A stretch of 64,000 nt of DNA, taken from assembly GCA_036346205.1 (NCBI GenBank), contig JARFJB010000091.1, forward strand, positions 3,208,501-3,272,500, in the 5' to 3' direction. A program made the position numbers and the translations under genes. The DNA is from Vesta saturnalis (taxonomy: Eukaryota > Arthropoda > Insecta > Coleoptera > Lampyridae). Positions 48,346-59,801 of this stretch are shown in pieces; positions within the stretch are counted from its first letter, which is position 1; every line of letters begins with the position of its first letter. Under the pieces are notes generated by a model. It worked only from the letters and a program-made list of their open reading frames with translations, did no database searches and was not told the DNA's origin.

Positions 48346-48984
48346 ATGTATACTTAATTGCAAAATGCAATTTGATACTTAAGGTTGTTTGTTAATTGAC
48401 GTATCCGCGTTGCTACGTAAATTTTATTTTGCCCCACATCGTAGCATACCAAGATTATAGTACTTATTGTGCACATAACTTAAATTTAATTGTATATTGA
48501 TACCTATATAATGCTTGCACACAAAAACTTTGTGTACACCACCAAAGTAGGAATGTGAAAGAACGAGCGACGTTAAAATCACGTGATGAAAACGTTAGTT
48601 CTTAAACTATTATAGTGGAGCAGAATTTTATTAGATATGCAATATATTAATATTTGGTAAAAAAAGCACTTCAGATTCATCCATCTAACGTACGTATGCA
48701 GTATACAAATGCACATACATCATTATATGAAACAGTTACTATAAAGTTGTCGCTCATACAATAAGATTTATACAGTTTTGATTGTGTACTCAAATCAAAA
48801 CGGAAAAATAACTATTTCGTTAATCCAATATGTAAGTTACTCCATCTCATTTTTTATCCAAACATTACGCCAGACTATGAAACGTAGACACACAAAGATC
48901 GAAGGTGCTAACATCGACTGTCCATTCTTGTTTGATATATGTACACAACGACAACGGGTTGTTAATTGTTAAATTGCTGTGATA
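48346..48984. other. Intronic DNA without supported genes
   Basis: AT-rich, nothing recognised. Confidence 0.5.
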
Positions 48985-49097
48985 CACAACACACACGCGC
49001 ACACGCACGAACACGTGCACGCGCACACGAACGCGCACACGCACGCGCAAACGAACTCGCAAACGCACGCACAAGCGCACACGCACACGCCCCCACG

Positions 49098-49143
<46 letters not shown>

Positions 49144-49195
49144 ACACACACACACACACACACGCACACACGCACACACGCACACACTCACACAG
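48985..49195. repeat. (CA)n/(CACG)n microsatellite
   Basis: CACG-rich units at the left (49000-49100) grade into CA repeats. Open frames on both strands are artefacts. Confidence 0.97.
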
Positions 49196-50172
49196 ACATC
49201 AAGAAATGATGGCCGATCTTGGCGAAACTTGGCCAAAAGTTGTAAAATGAGCTAATATGTCGATTTAGCGATAGTGAAAAAAAGTCGATTTCATAACCTT
49301 CTATACCTATATATGTACCGGGGGTCCCAATAAGAATGGCTCTCGGCCATATATCAGAAACCGCTAATAACACAGCGTCGGAAAAAAAATGTGTAACAAA
49401 AGTGGCCTCGAGAAGAACCTGGAAATTATTTATAGAATTGTAGGACCACCGCCAGAGGGCGTAAGTGAAAATTAAAAATTAAAAAATAAATATTTTACAA
49501 ATTTCACCTAATTAAGAGGCATTGAAAATACGATCATTAAATTCTTCTAAAAATTCTTGGGAGATTTAATTTCACAAGTTTTAGTCCATCTTTTCACATA
49601 AGAGGTGGGGAAACTTGGTTTTGTTGAAAACAACTCTTTCTCACTAATGTAAAGTAATAAATTCGACACAACCTAGTAAGTAACATGCACGCTAAGGGCG
49701 GTATTTATTTATTTTTTTAATCTAGTTTCTTTGGAAAATATTAAATAGGAGTATGCAGTTTTAATTGTGGATTACAGTAATAGACCAAATTAGCAACAGA
49801 ATGGGGAAACCTGTATGTCTTTTTCCTATCCCGAGATATCTTAAGACATGTGTGAATTTTAAGCATTTTCCTTTGAATACAGATTACTCGGGTTTTACTG
49901 AACGAATTTTAACAATTTTGAACTCCTTAAAATTTACTTTCCTTGTTCTATAAATAATCATATCAATTATAATTTCAATATTACTGTTACTATCAGGTGG
50001 AAACGATGTTAAGGAAGTTAATGTAGAAATATATCAAAATAAGTAGTGGGCCATGGAAAAAAACAAAAAGACGTGTCAAATTATTAAACATAGTAATTCG
50101 TTCATTTACGTTTCTTTGCGATTTATTCGTATTAAATTCGATATAAAATTTACTTTAAAAGTTAAATCTAAG

Positions 50173-51357
50173 ATGATTCTAACCAACCAAGCAGCATTTG
50201 ACATGATAAGCAAGTATTTTGAATGCATAAGAAATGCAACTGTTGCGGCTAGGGTGTATGCAATACAACATTCACAAAGACGTCATCCTGATAGTAGAGT
50301 TTTTCGTCGTCTCATACACCGTTTAAGAACGACGGGAAGTGTAAATCTTCTTGGTTATAGAAGACGCAGCAGAGGCAAACAATATATGTGTTGGCATAAG
50401 ATCAATTTAACCCCTATTGAAGTACCAGATCAATAGTTTGAGACTTGCGAATAAGCAGAACGACCGTTCACCCTATTTTGTCAGAACACAGGTAAATTCA
50501 TTAGATGTAAAATTAAAAGTTGATACCTTTTCATCTGCATAATATATGTTTCTTAAACAAAATATACCTACACAATAATATCTGTTGGCATGATTATATT
50601 GTAACATATTAATTTATTTATTTTATAACTCTGGAAAGATATTTATTATGATGTTATATTTCTTTTAGGTTACATCCATATCATGTAGTACTGCATGAAA
50701 GATTGAATGATCGCGATTATGATAGAAGGTTGTATTATTGCAACTGGTTGCTAGATATGATGTGACGACCCTCAATTGGTATGTAGAAGTGATGGTATGG
50801 TAAACCGTCACAATGTGCACAATTGGTCACAGAATAATCCACGCTGGATGGAAGAGGTTCAACATCAGGGTCGATGGGCGGTAAATGTATGGTGAGGTAT
50901 TTTAGATGGTCAGATAATGGGACCCTTTATTTTCGATAGCTTTATTAATGGGAAACGCTACCTCAATTTTTAAGGGATGAATTGCCTCTGCTTCTAGGAA
51001 ATATACCCCTAGCAATTCGTAGGTCCATGTTGTTTCAGCACGATGTGTGTCCGCCGCATTTCTTCAGAGAAGTTAGCGAATTTTTAGATAATGCATACCC
51101 TTGTAAATGGATAAGACGTGGGAGCCTATTTTTTTGGCCAGCCGGGTAACCAGATTTGACTGTCCTAGACTTCTATCTCTGGGGACGAATTAAAGACCTG
51201 TTTTTGCAACTAGGACCACAACTCGAGACAACATGACCGATATAATACGAAATGCCATTCAGAGTATTTCGAGAGCAGAAATTGCGATTGCTGTCTATCT
51301 ACTCTTCAAAGAGCAAACGCTTGCGTCAAAAATGATGGGCGACAATTTGAACATTTA
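50173..51357 (+). pseudogene. Mariner-type transposase remnant in the long-TIR element
   Basis: N-terminal frame from ATG 50173 (LTNQAAFDMISKYFECIRNA, then a basic HTH region) ends in a stop at 50436. After a gap with intron-like signals (GTAAAT near 50491, TTCTTTTAG near 50670) comes LHERLNDRDYDRRLYYCNWL, MLFQHDVCPPHFFREVSEFL (second catalytic block, with QHD) and PDLTVLDFYLWGRIKDLF (third acidic residue). Stops and frame changes occur in the middle part, where the first Asp should be. Confidence 0.75.
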
Positions 51358-51433
51358 GGTCGTCACTAATTAACTTGCTTTTTTTGTTATATTTTATAGT
51401 GCTGTTTGTTTTTATACATATTTGTTTCAACAT

Positions 51434-51438
<5 letters not shown>

Positions 51439-51495
<57 letters not shown>
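51439..51495. repeat. (TA)n microsatellite
   Basis: About 57 bp of alternating TA at the inner border of the right terminal repeat of the long-TIR element. Confidence 0.95.
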
Positions 51496-51500
<5 letters not shown>

Positions 51501-52337
51501 CCATGGCCCACTACTTGTTTTGTTTCCATTATTATTATTATTACAAGGAAATTAATTTTTAAGGACTTCAAAATTACTACACCTCGTTCAGTAAAACCCG
51601 TGTAAACTATATTCAAAGGAAAATGCTTACAATGTACACATTTTTTAAGATATCTCGGGATAGGAAAAAGATATCGATATGCGGTTTTCGCCATTCTGTT
51701 GCTAATTTGGTCTACCTCTGTAAAACTGCATACCCATATTTAATATTTTCCAAAGAAAACTAGAAAAAAAATACTGCCCTCTAGCGTGAATGTTACTTAT
51801 TAGATTGCGTTGGAATTACTCTTACATTAGTGGAAAAGAGCTGTTTTCAACAAGACCAAGTTTGCAAAGATCGATTAAGCAGAACCGGAGTTACAGGCGT
51901 TTTTTCATAATAAGGTTCCCACTCTCCCACACCTCTTACTTAGGCGAAATTGGTAAAATATTTATCTTTTAATTTTAATTTTCGCTATCTAGCGGTGTTT
52001 CTACAATTTCCAGGTTTTTCTCGATGCCACTTTTGTTATACATTTTTTCCGAAGCAGTACTATAAGCGGTTTCTATATATGGACGAGAGCCATTCTTATT
52101 GGGACACCCGGTATATGTAGGTTGGAAGGTAAACATTTGTGCCAAAACATTCTAATTCTATCAAAACATTCAAGAATTGTTAAAATATGCGATATATGCA
52201 AAATTATATCAGGTTTAATAAATGTTAAAGAGCATAAATCGCCTTTGTGTAAGGTAATCCTTTAGAATCTGCAAAAATTAGGAAATATGCACATTGCGTA
52301 AAATCCGCCCACTACCAATAAGAATATAAATGCTTAC

Positions 52338-53601
52338 TCAAAATATTCATTAGACGCCTGCTTAATGTACTGCTCTTTCACTTTAAAGTTACTTGCTAAT
52401 TTTCCAAAGGTAACTGCTGCTTCATACCCCAGTTCAAAGCATCCCGGTAAGCAACTACAACTTGAGCTAAAAAATTAATATATTCAAAAAGTTCTGATTC
52501 AACTTAATTAATAATTACACGTTTAGCATTTCCATTTGTTCTACAATTAAATTATTTTAATACAAACGTGTACAAACGTGCACTCACCTTTTGCCATATT
52601 GCTACAGACCTGTTGTTTCTTACTGCAAATTTTTTTTAATTTATTCTCTAAAATAATTATTTCAATAAAACACACAAACTAGGTAACACCTACTTACTTG
52701 GTAAATAAAACGGCACACATTCGCATAACGATAGAGTTAAGTTTGCTTGGCATTCTAGCTTACAGTTTAGTTCGGTGTAAGTCCTAATATAAAATTTTAT
52801 TTTTACAAAAGCAAAATTACATTTTCTAGGTTATTTAGAAAAATTGTCTCCTCATAGTATAAACAACACATAATACAAACAAAAAGATCATTTGTATACC
52901 TATAAAACTGCAAACTTCTTTCTTTTGTGAAGTAGCACATTCTTTTCTTAATATCAATGTTTTCTATAGAGTATGAAGCATCATTAATGTTGGGTTGTAT
53001 AATAATTCTAGCCTCGAGTCCTGGTGATATAAGTAGGGCAAAATCGGCCATTTTTGGCGTTTCTAAGGGATTATGCAGCAATACCTAAAAGTAGACATTG
53101 AAATGTGCACAGATGATTTTAGTAATCAGTAGATATAACTTTAAATCCAACACCGGTACTAGAAGAACAGTAATAAGACTCTAACTGTGCATCCATTACT
53201 AAAGTTAATCCTAAATGTGTACCAGCCCCTAAAATTTAAAATTTGACAAATTAGACAAACTTAAAAAGAAAACGTGCCTTGGGCTCTCCATGGTAACGCG
53301 TTCATCGAAGCGTTTGGCGAATAACCTCTTTCAGGGTTCCAGTCATCAACTTCGTGTTGAAATGATAAATTTAAGTTAGCCATATCTTGACTAACGAAAA
53401 GTAACATTTGGTATTTAATATCCATATTCTAGAATGAACAAGTTTTGCTTACGGGTTCCTAAAAATGTAATCTCTTGGAAGGGAGTTAAATGTGCAGCAT
53501 AATCCATCATCTGTGAGTTCATTGTTAAATAACTCAGAACACACCATTTCTTGTTGCCGCCAAAAACAACTTTTTATAGTGTCTTGGCATGCTGGATTTA
53601 C
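52338..53601 (-). CDS. ppk: Pickpocket DEG/ENaC channel, exons 3-9 (extracellular domain)
   Basis: Seven exons with consistent phase: 53601-53453, 53390-53278, 53228-53140, 53084-52900, 52783-52694, 52622-52584 and 52466-52338, split by 49-125 nt introns. In order they give PACQDTIKSCFW and DDGLCCTFNSLPRD (exon 3), DWNPERGYSPN and PWRAQ (exon 4), GLTLVMDAQLESYYC (exon 5), LISPGLEARIIIQPNINDAS and RMCYFTKERSLQFYR (exon 6), YTELNCKLECQANLTLSLCE and CVPFYLP (exon 7), a short Cys-bearing exon 8, and CSCLPGCFELGYEA (exon 9). This is the conserved cysteine pattern of insect pickpocket subunits of the Na+ channel family. Exon 8's 3' end is the least certain: the better donor (GTGAGT at 52587) breaks the frame, the one chosen (GTGCAC) keeps it. 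Exon 4 appears to use a GC donor. Confidence 0.92.
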
Positions 53602-54029
53602 CTAGAGCAAAAATTACAATTCGCAATCGGATTCTACATAAAAAAGAAGTAATATGGAGTTGTTTTGGTCTTTGTATCTTCCAGAGAACATGCACAAAAT
53701 GACCGTCAAAGTTTGAAAATTTTCATATAAAGATGTAGTAGGTAATTCAATATAAATTTTTACGGTAAAAACAATAATGTTATAAGTTTTCCTATTTTTT
53801 GGAAATGATATTTCCTTATAGTTATTCTTTATGTATTCCCAGATGTTTTCATTTTATTTGTACTGAAAAACTATTTCTTTGACAACTTTGTGTATACGAA
53901 GAGAATCTTGTATATAACACCGTCGCAGAGTGTTTATATATTTATTTCCAAAAATGTATACATTTTTGAATAACAGTAGCAAAAATTTTGGAACACCCTG
54001 TATCCATTCCTTTCATTGTTGATAACTTT
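53602..54029. other. Start of channel intron 2
   Basis: AT-rich, no gene. A mariner-like terminal word (ggaacaccctgtat) occurs near 53989 with no partner identified. Confidence 0.4.
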
Positions 54030-54900
54030 GAAATAGTGTTCTAATAAAGGGGCCCGCGTGGTATCTCATAAGACAACCACCGGGCTCCTGTACTTGCGCT
54101 CGGGTCTTAGTCCCCTGTCGAGTGTTCGACCCCTTGTCGGGTCCCCTTGTTTATTATGGCGGGAAAACTAGAAATTTAAAATAATATTCTAATAAGGGAA
54201 CCCGCATTCTGTCTCATAAGGTAACTATAGGCTTCCGGAACTTGTTCTTATGTCTTTGCCCTTTGTTGGGCTCCCTGATTGCTTGTGATGCTATCTACTG
54301 GTGTATTTTTAAAACTAATGAATGTTTTCTCTAATAGAGGTTAATCTTGACTACACCTAGTAGTGTGTTTTTAAAAGTAGATTTAACTGTTATGGCTGGG
54401 AATTTGAAATAGTATTCTAATAAAATAAAAAATAAATCGCATACTATCTTGTAAGATAACCATAGGTCTCTGAAGGTACGTAGCCCCTTGTCGGGCCCCC
54501 TGATTGATTGTGACGCCATCTACTGGTGTATTTTTAAAACTAATGAATGTGTTCTGTAATAGCGGTTGATTATGGCCACACCTAGTAGTATATTTTTAAA
54601 AGTAGATTTAACTGTAATATCGGGGAATTTGAAATAATGTTCTAATAAGGGGGCTCTAACACCGTTACGGCTGCTAAAGTTGTCACAGAGTCTTAGCCCC
54701 CCTGTTTGCTTGTGGCGCCATCTAATTGTGTATTTTGTAAAAAGTTGTGTATTTTGTAAAAGCTAATCGCAGATTTCTGTAATAAAGCCTGGTCGCGGTT
54801 CGATTTTAAAAGTACCGGAAGGCGGCAAAGCTTAAAACTGGAAATAGCATTCCAAACTACTCTAGGGTGTCGCAACTAAGCCCTAAGCCCATTTCAGAGT
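54030..54900 (+). repeat. Cluster of 200-230 bp repeat units, forward orientation
   Basis: At least four diverged units, starting near 54031, 54180, 54405 and 54628. Each carries gaaatagtNttctaataag, a GC-rich segment (gggcccgcatNctatctcat, ccttgtcgggccccctgatt), a TGGCGCCATCTA-type word and tttttaaaactaatgaatg. The same units occur in the opposite orientation at 57.39-58.93 kb. Confidence 0.85.
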
Positions 54901-55292
54901 CCTGTTTGTGTGTCTGTGTCTCCGTGTACCTTCTTTCATTTGTTGTGTCTACAACCATTTCTGGTTTTCCGTCCTTGTTGTAGCAGCAGAAATGAAAAAA
55001 GGTGAAAGGTTTTAATAGTTTATTATATGTAAAACAACATAAGGTTTAGATCTACAAATGAGTGAATAAGTAAACAGTTTGAGCCTTACTAAACGTTTAT
55101 TTACAAATATTAAGTTAGTTGCCGCCAACAGGACCTAAACTATGTATTGTTGATGGCTTAACAATTTGAAACTTACTACCACAATACAAAAATGCTTTTA
55201 TTTACTGACTCAGCTTCATCATTACACAACGTAGTAATTATAATAATAAAACTGTTTTCTAAATAAATATTTAAATCGGTTGTTTTACCTAC

Positions 55293-55798
55293 CGACCCTA
55301 AAGAACGCATTGAAACACCTTTACTTTTCAACCCATCATTAAATTGCTGTATACGACGGTCCTCAGACTTGAAAAACTTATGGTAACGCTCAGTTAGCAC
55401 ACATTTAAATTCCTCGAGTTCCACCACCACCACCCTCTCGCCGTACTTTGTTGATACGATGTTGAAATTGAGTATCTTGTATACTATCCCATCTCTAAAT
55501 CCTTAAAGTTTTTAAAAAGTTTAAATTATGTTAATGCATTTAGAGCAGTTAAATCCATATCTGTAATTATAACATACATTAAAAATCTGCACAAGTAAAT
55601 AGATAAAGTAAAATAAAATAAAGGATGAAACCAAAACAATTACTTACCAGTGTTGTTGGTCGTGTTGAAAGAATCCCTTGCAAACTCGATAGGAGAGTGT
55701 GTAACTGTTACTTTTTGTTCTGTATTTGTATTTATGTTACATTCATCTGTAAACGTTTTGTTTATAAATATAAAGTGCTTAAGGGTTTTCATAACCAT
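55293..55798 (-). CDS. Unrecognised spliced gene, two exons
   Basis: Exon A runs from an ATG at 55798 (MVMKTLKHFIFINKTFTDEC) to donor GTAAGT at 55647; exon B is 55501-55293, after acceptor CTTTAAG and before donor GTAGGT. The junction keeps phase (G|GA). Exon B reads DGIVYKILNFNIVSTKYGER and VVVVELEEFKCVLTERYHKF, alternating hydrophobic strands that could form an OB-like beta barrel; this is a guess. A further exon should follow below 55293 but was not found. It lies between the two inverted repeat clusters, which suggests it may be the gene of a transposable element or a host gene trapped there. Confidence 0.4.
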
Positions 55799-57122
55799 TA
55801 ATTTAACAGCAAATATTTTATTGTACAAATACCCATTGATGTGTTTACATCAAGAGCTGTAGTTATATAAAGTGAACGTACAATTACGAAACCTAATTAC
55901 ATTTTTATTTGTAGAAGTAATATTAAATAACAACCTTTAACACATCGTGTTAATCAACGCTTATAATACGATTAATAATACGATCTTGATTAGTCTCTGT
56001 CGAAAGGGACCTAGATTTATAAACAAATCCATAAATAGATTTTAATTACTTCACAATTATTAAAGTCGCTAGGTAATATTAGAAATGAACTCAAACCACC
56101 TTCTATCAATTTATCTTAGATATAGAAACAAGATTTAAAATTCAAGTCTAAGATGTTGATTTGAGTTTTTACTTTGCCAAGAGCCTTAGATTTATGAACA
56201 AATTTCCAGAATTCGTTTCAACCCGATCACGTTATTCGACTTATCTATATGCTGACCTGAAACCAATTTCTGTGAGAGGGTCCTAGATACAAAAATATGA
56301 TGGAAGTGTAAGATCTTGATTTGAAGCAAAAAGTTTCGTTGCGTAAACAAGACGGCTGAAAGCCAAAGAGGTACACAGAAATAAGATGGGGAAAACAAGT
56401 TGGCTGAATACCAGAAAGGCACTCGGAAGTAAGACGGCGCAAGCAAGCAAGATTACCGAAAGCCAAAAAGAACACCCGATTGTTAGCAATGCGTTTAGCG
56501 TAGGCTTATTTTCAAGGTGCCAACCTCACAAAAATGTCACCCCAAGATACCGGTTATACTCAGCATCAGCCAAAGTTAACCCTAGATACTGCTGCAGCCC
56601 TCTACACAACATGCTGATCGAAACCGGGCAGTTACAGTTTTAAACAACACAGGGTTTCAGAGCACCGTTTATAGCATCAGATTAGATAGTTTGATATTGT
56701 CCTAACCACATTTACGTCTGAGTTGGTTCTCAACTCGTACAGCTTACTCAAGATGCAGGAAGCAATTGACTTTCATCTCAAATTTTGATAATAAACTTTT
56801 TTTTTTTTAAACTAATATGAGGTCAGAGAAGTAGTTATTAATACGTTTACAAGCAAATCCATAAACAGATTCTAATTACTTCCCAATTACTATAGCGTTA
56901 AGTATTGATTTATTGAAAATAGTCAAACGCCTAAGGGCACAACAAATAATACAGTGGCATTTCAAATTTCATCCATTACAATTGCATGAATCTTGCATTA
57001 GTTTAAAAAACATTCCATTTAATGAGACTCTGCTGTTTTTCTTGCTTGTTTGCCGTATTTGCAGCGGCTTGTTAGTTTATTATGTTTCGGGGTTGAGTGA
57101 CTCTATTATTTATTTATAGGTT
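55799..57122. other. Interior of the inverted-repeat locus, no supported gene
   Basis: Frames of 68-85 codons at 56192-56446 (minus) and 56386-56643 (plus) overlap each other and match nothing. The rest is AT-rich. Confidence 0.4.
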
Positions 57123-57314
57123 TTACAGTGTTTGTACTATTACATATTTTATTTGCGTCAATCTCGTCAGCCGCCTGGTGTTGCGTTTATGCCGATCCAT
57201 GTTTTCCAACCTTCTTTGAACACCATAAATTTCCTGATCCCATTTTAAACTTTTTATCTTTAACAGTAATTCGTCTATTTGTGCAGCAGCCGTTTTAGAC
57301 ACGGATTCTCGCAT
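57123..57314 (-). CDS. Hypothetical 63-aa coiled-coil-like protein
   Basis: Minus-strand frame from ATG 57314, MRESVSKTAAAQIDELLLKI, then GVQRRLENMDRHKRNTRRLT; rich in Leu, Lys, Arg, Gln, with helical periodicity. A TATAAAAT word lies 30 bp upstream (57344-57351). It begins just inside the reverse-oriented repeat at 57384. No homologue recognised; it could be a short exon. Confidence 0.35.
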   Translation of the reverse strand: MRESVSKTAAAQIDELLLKIKSLKWDQEIYGVQRRLENMDRHKRNTRRLTRLTQIKYVIVQTL

Positions 57315-57383
57315 CTTTAGTGAAAATAAATTAAACCATAGCGATTTTATACCCACGTAATGTGAAAGTTGACTTCGAGGCAA

Positions 57384-57660
57384 ACCCTCTAGGACAAGTT
57401 TTGGGGCCTTAGCGGTACTCTATGAGTTAGTATGAAGTCCCGGCATTAGAACACTATTTTCAAATTGCAATGCAGGTATGACTCCAGGACAAGTTTTCGA
57501 AGCCAAATGCTGTCTTATGAGTTGATATGGGGTTGTAGTATTAGAATGGCGTCTTAAATTTTAAGTTTTCCTTTCATAACAAATACAGAAATCTACATCT
57601 ACTTATAAAATATATCAGTAAATAGAGCCATAGGGAACTTTAGGTTTTCCCGCCTTCCAT
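57384..57660 (-). repeat. Repeat unit of the 54-kb family, reverse orientation
   Basis: ggacaagttttggggcctta, tatgagttagtatgaagtcc and attagaacactattttcaaa match the complement of the 54-kb units. A second partial unit follows at about 57480-57560. Confidence 0.75.
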
Positions 57661-57967
57661 TCCTTTTAAAAATCAACCCTTCCCCAGCACTATCTCACCT
57701 TGGTCAACTGGTCTAAACCTAGTGTAAACCATCACTCGATCAACATACTCTTGCTATATCTTAAATCGTACGTCTACAGTATTATGTAATCATTATTATT
57801 ACGGTTGTGTAATGGTGAAAATTGGGTAAAATAAAACACATCTTTGTTTTTGCGTTAGTAACTTTCAAGCTGCGATTTCATCAACAACATAAACGAATTC
57901 GCCCTATTATGAACCCACAGCTAAAGGTATTTGAGATTTTGAGGTAAGGGTAAATTATCACCTGCAG

Positions 57968-58102
57968 GTAATCAAGCCACAGGAGAAGATGAAGAAAGTT
58001 AATGTTAGCACAGACATCAAGAAGTCAGAGGAAAAAGAGGAGAGAGCTCTAGATCTAACAGATAAGGAGGGTGATAATGCTGCTGCTGATACACCAGATT
58101 AG
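57968..58102 (+). CDS. Candidate terminal exon, charged C-terminus
   Basis: After a good acceptor (TTATCACCTGCAG) the frame VIKPQEKMKKVNVSTDIKKS, then KEERALDLTDKEGDNAAADT and a TAG at 58100-58102, is open for 44 codons. Composition (Lys/Glu/Asp) is unlike the surrounding AT-rich DNA. No upstream plus-strand exon was identified. It lies in the intron of the channel gene on the opposite strand, inside the inverted-repeat locus. Confidence 0.35.
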   Translation, partial: VIKPQEKMKKVNVSTDIKKSEEKEERALDLTDKEGDNAAADTPD

Positions 58103-58279
58103 GATTTAATGTAATCTTAAAAATAGTAGTATTATGTAATTTATAAAACCCGCTATCGTATGTGTGTATTATTATCATTATTAATTAATCCGTTTTATAA
58201 AATCAAGTTTTATAGCTATTGATTTGCTCTAATAAATTATTAAAAATCCTTCTACCTTTCTATTACCTGTATATCAATT

Positions 58280-58930
58280 ACAGGAAGCTACTTCCCATGA
58301 GACGACCCTAGCTTCGGAATGCTATTTCCAATTTTAAGTTTTACCGCCTTCCGATACTTTTTAACACGAAACCACGACCAGACCTGATTACAGAAATCTC
58401 CAATTAGCTTCATATAAAATTCACAACTAGATGGCGCCATTCTCTCACCTCACATTACTTTTAAAATATACCGCAAGATAGAGGCACGATTAGACCCGAT
58501 TAAAGAAATCTATAATTAGCTTTTTACATAATGCATAACTAGATGGTTCCAAAAACAAAGCAATAAAAGGGCCACTGCAGTGGGGATAAGACTCTGTGAC
58601 AAGTTCAAGAGTCCTAACGGTATCTTATGAGATAGTATGCGAGCCCTGTTATTAAAATACTATTTCAAATTTCCCGCCATAATAAACGAGGGGGCCCGAC
58701 AAGGGGAAGAAGACCCGACAAGGGACGAAGACCCGAGAGCAAGTTCAGGAACCCTGCAGTAGTGTTATGAGATAGCATGCGGGCCCCCTTATTGGAACAC
58801 TATTTCAAATTTCAAGTTTTCCCGCCATAAAAATTACAGGGACCTACAAAATATACCACTACGTGGAACCACGATGAACCTACATTACAGAAAACGTTCA
58901 TTAGTTTGAAAAATACACCGCTAGATGGCG
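58280..58930 (-). repeat. Cluster of the 54-kb repeat family, reverse orientation
   Basis: Three or so units, e.g. gagatagcatgcgggccccc, ggaacactatttcaaatttc, ttttcccgccataa and ctagatggcgccacaagtaa, complementary to the units at 54.03-54.90 kb. Together the clusters make an inverted arrangement about 5 kb across. Confidence 0.85.
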
Positions 58931-58949
58931 CCACAAGTAAACAAACAAA

Positions 58950-59235
58950 GCGAACCAAGCATAATACAGAGCCATTAGGCCTCCACACAGAACACTGAGC
59001 CTGGAAACTGGGCGGGGTCTAAGGTCTAATCAGAGACCAGAGGGTGTGGGCTGCCCTTGGTCCTCCAATCAGAACACGCAGCTTGGGGCAGTATGCTCGA
59101 GCAAGACCAATCAGCTGGAAGTGGGCGTGGGCACGTGAGGAAGGGCGGGGTCACGTGGTGTAAGTGGGCGTGGTCTATAACGGCACATGTGGGGGGGTGA
59201 CGTCACAAAAAAGTGGTGGGGAAGCTACCCCAATT
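58950..59235 (+). promoter_or_regulatory. GC-rich promoter-like block
   Basis: A local GC island in AT-rich DNA, with GGGCGTGG at least twice, GGGCGGGG twice, CACGTG E-boxes (59131, 59153 region), CCAATCAG (59046-59120 region, two), and TGACGTCA near 59199, followed by a palindromic GGGGAAGCTACCCC. Such clustering of GC-box, CCAAT, E-box and CRE words marks a promoter or enhancer. It directly adjoins the reverse-oriented repeat cluster. Confidence 0.5.
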
Positions 59236-59801
59236 CTACCTTTGTGAAGAATATGTGTATTGTAACCTAAATCGATCGATTTGAGGTATCATAGTTTGAA
59301 TAAAAATTTCGTATTTGTTGTGTTAATACAAAGAACGGTAGAATATTTTAAGCAATTCCTTTTATTTTTGAAATTGACAAAATAAATTTAGAGTCCCTTA
59401 CTAAAGAGGAACGCTCATTTTTGTTTTAACATTGATTAATTACCTACAATATTGATTATTCTTTTTATGCATCTTAATAACTGCTAATTAATGTGTTTGC
59501 CAATGTATATTATTGGGTTTGCCATTCATAATGTCGGTCAGATGGTATGAACCTGGTGAACACGTTTTCCGTGTTTTAAATTCATGTAAATCCCCTTAAC
59601 TTAACCTATTTTCATTGTTAATATAAACTTGTTAGTTATTGCCCAAATGGTCACAGAATGACATTAAATTAAGACTTGCAAAGTGGTTTGTATTTGGTAT
59701 TCATATTTCCTGTAATATTCAAACAACTATAGGCAATAAGCATAGTTTTATTTTTGAGTGCTATACTACATTACCAATTACAGCAAAACAACTCTACTTA
59801 C
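59236..59801. other. Intron 2 of the channel gene, unique part
   Basis: AT-rich, no gene or repeat recognised up to the splice donor of exon 2. Confidence 0.5.

Larger units (their letters stand above)
49318..52111 (+). mobile_element. Tc1/mariner element with 0.6-0.7 kb terminal inverted repeats
   Basis: Left end CCGGGGGTCCCAATAAGAAT and right end (inverted) CCGGGTGTCCCAATAAGAAT, each bordered by TA (49316-49317, 52112-52113). The arms match nearly throughout: left about 49318-50055, right 51503-52111, ending inward at a shared gtagtgggccatgg. Indels make the left arm longer. A transposase remnant lies between. Total length 2794 bp. Mariner inverted repeats are usually about 30 bp, so these are exceptionally long. 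It sits in intron 9 of the channel gene. Confidence 0.9.

Noticed and set aside
48865..49250. Open frames rich in Cys/Val or His/Ala on both strands
   Set aside because: Artefacts of the CA/CACG microsatellite at 48985-49195.
52338..52466. A suspected frameshift in channel exon 9
   Set aside because: Rereading the bases (aactttaaagtg) shows one continuous frame to the donor at 52337; there is no frameshift.
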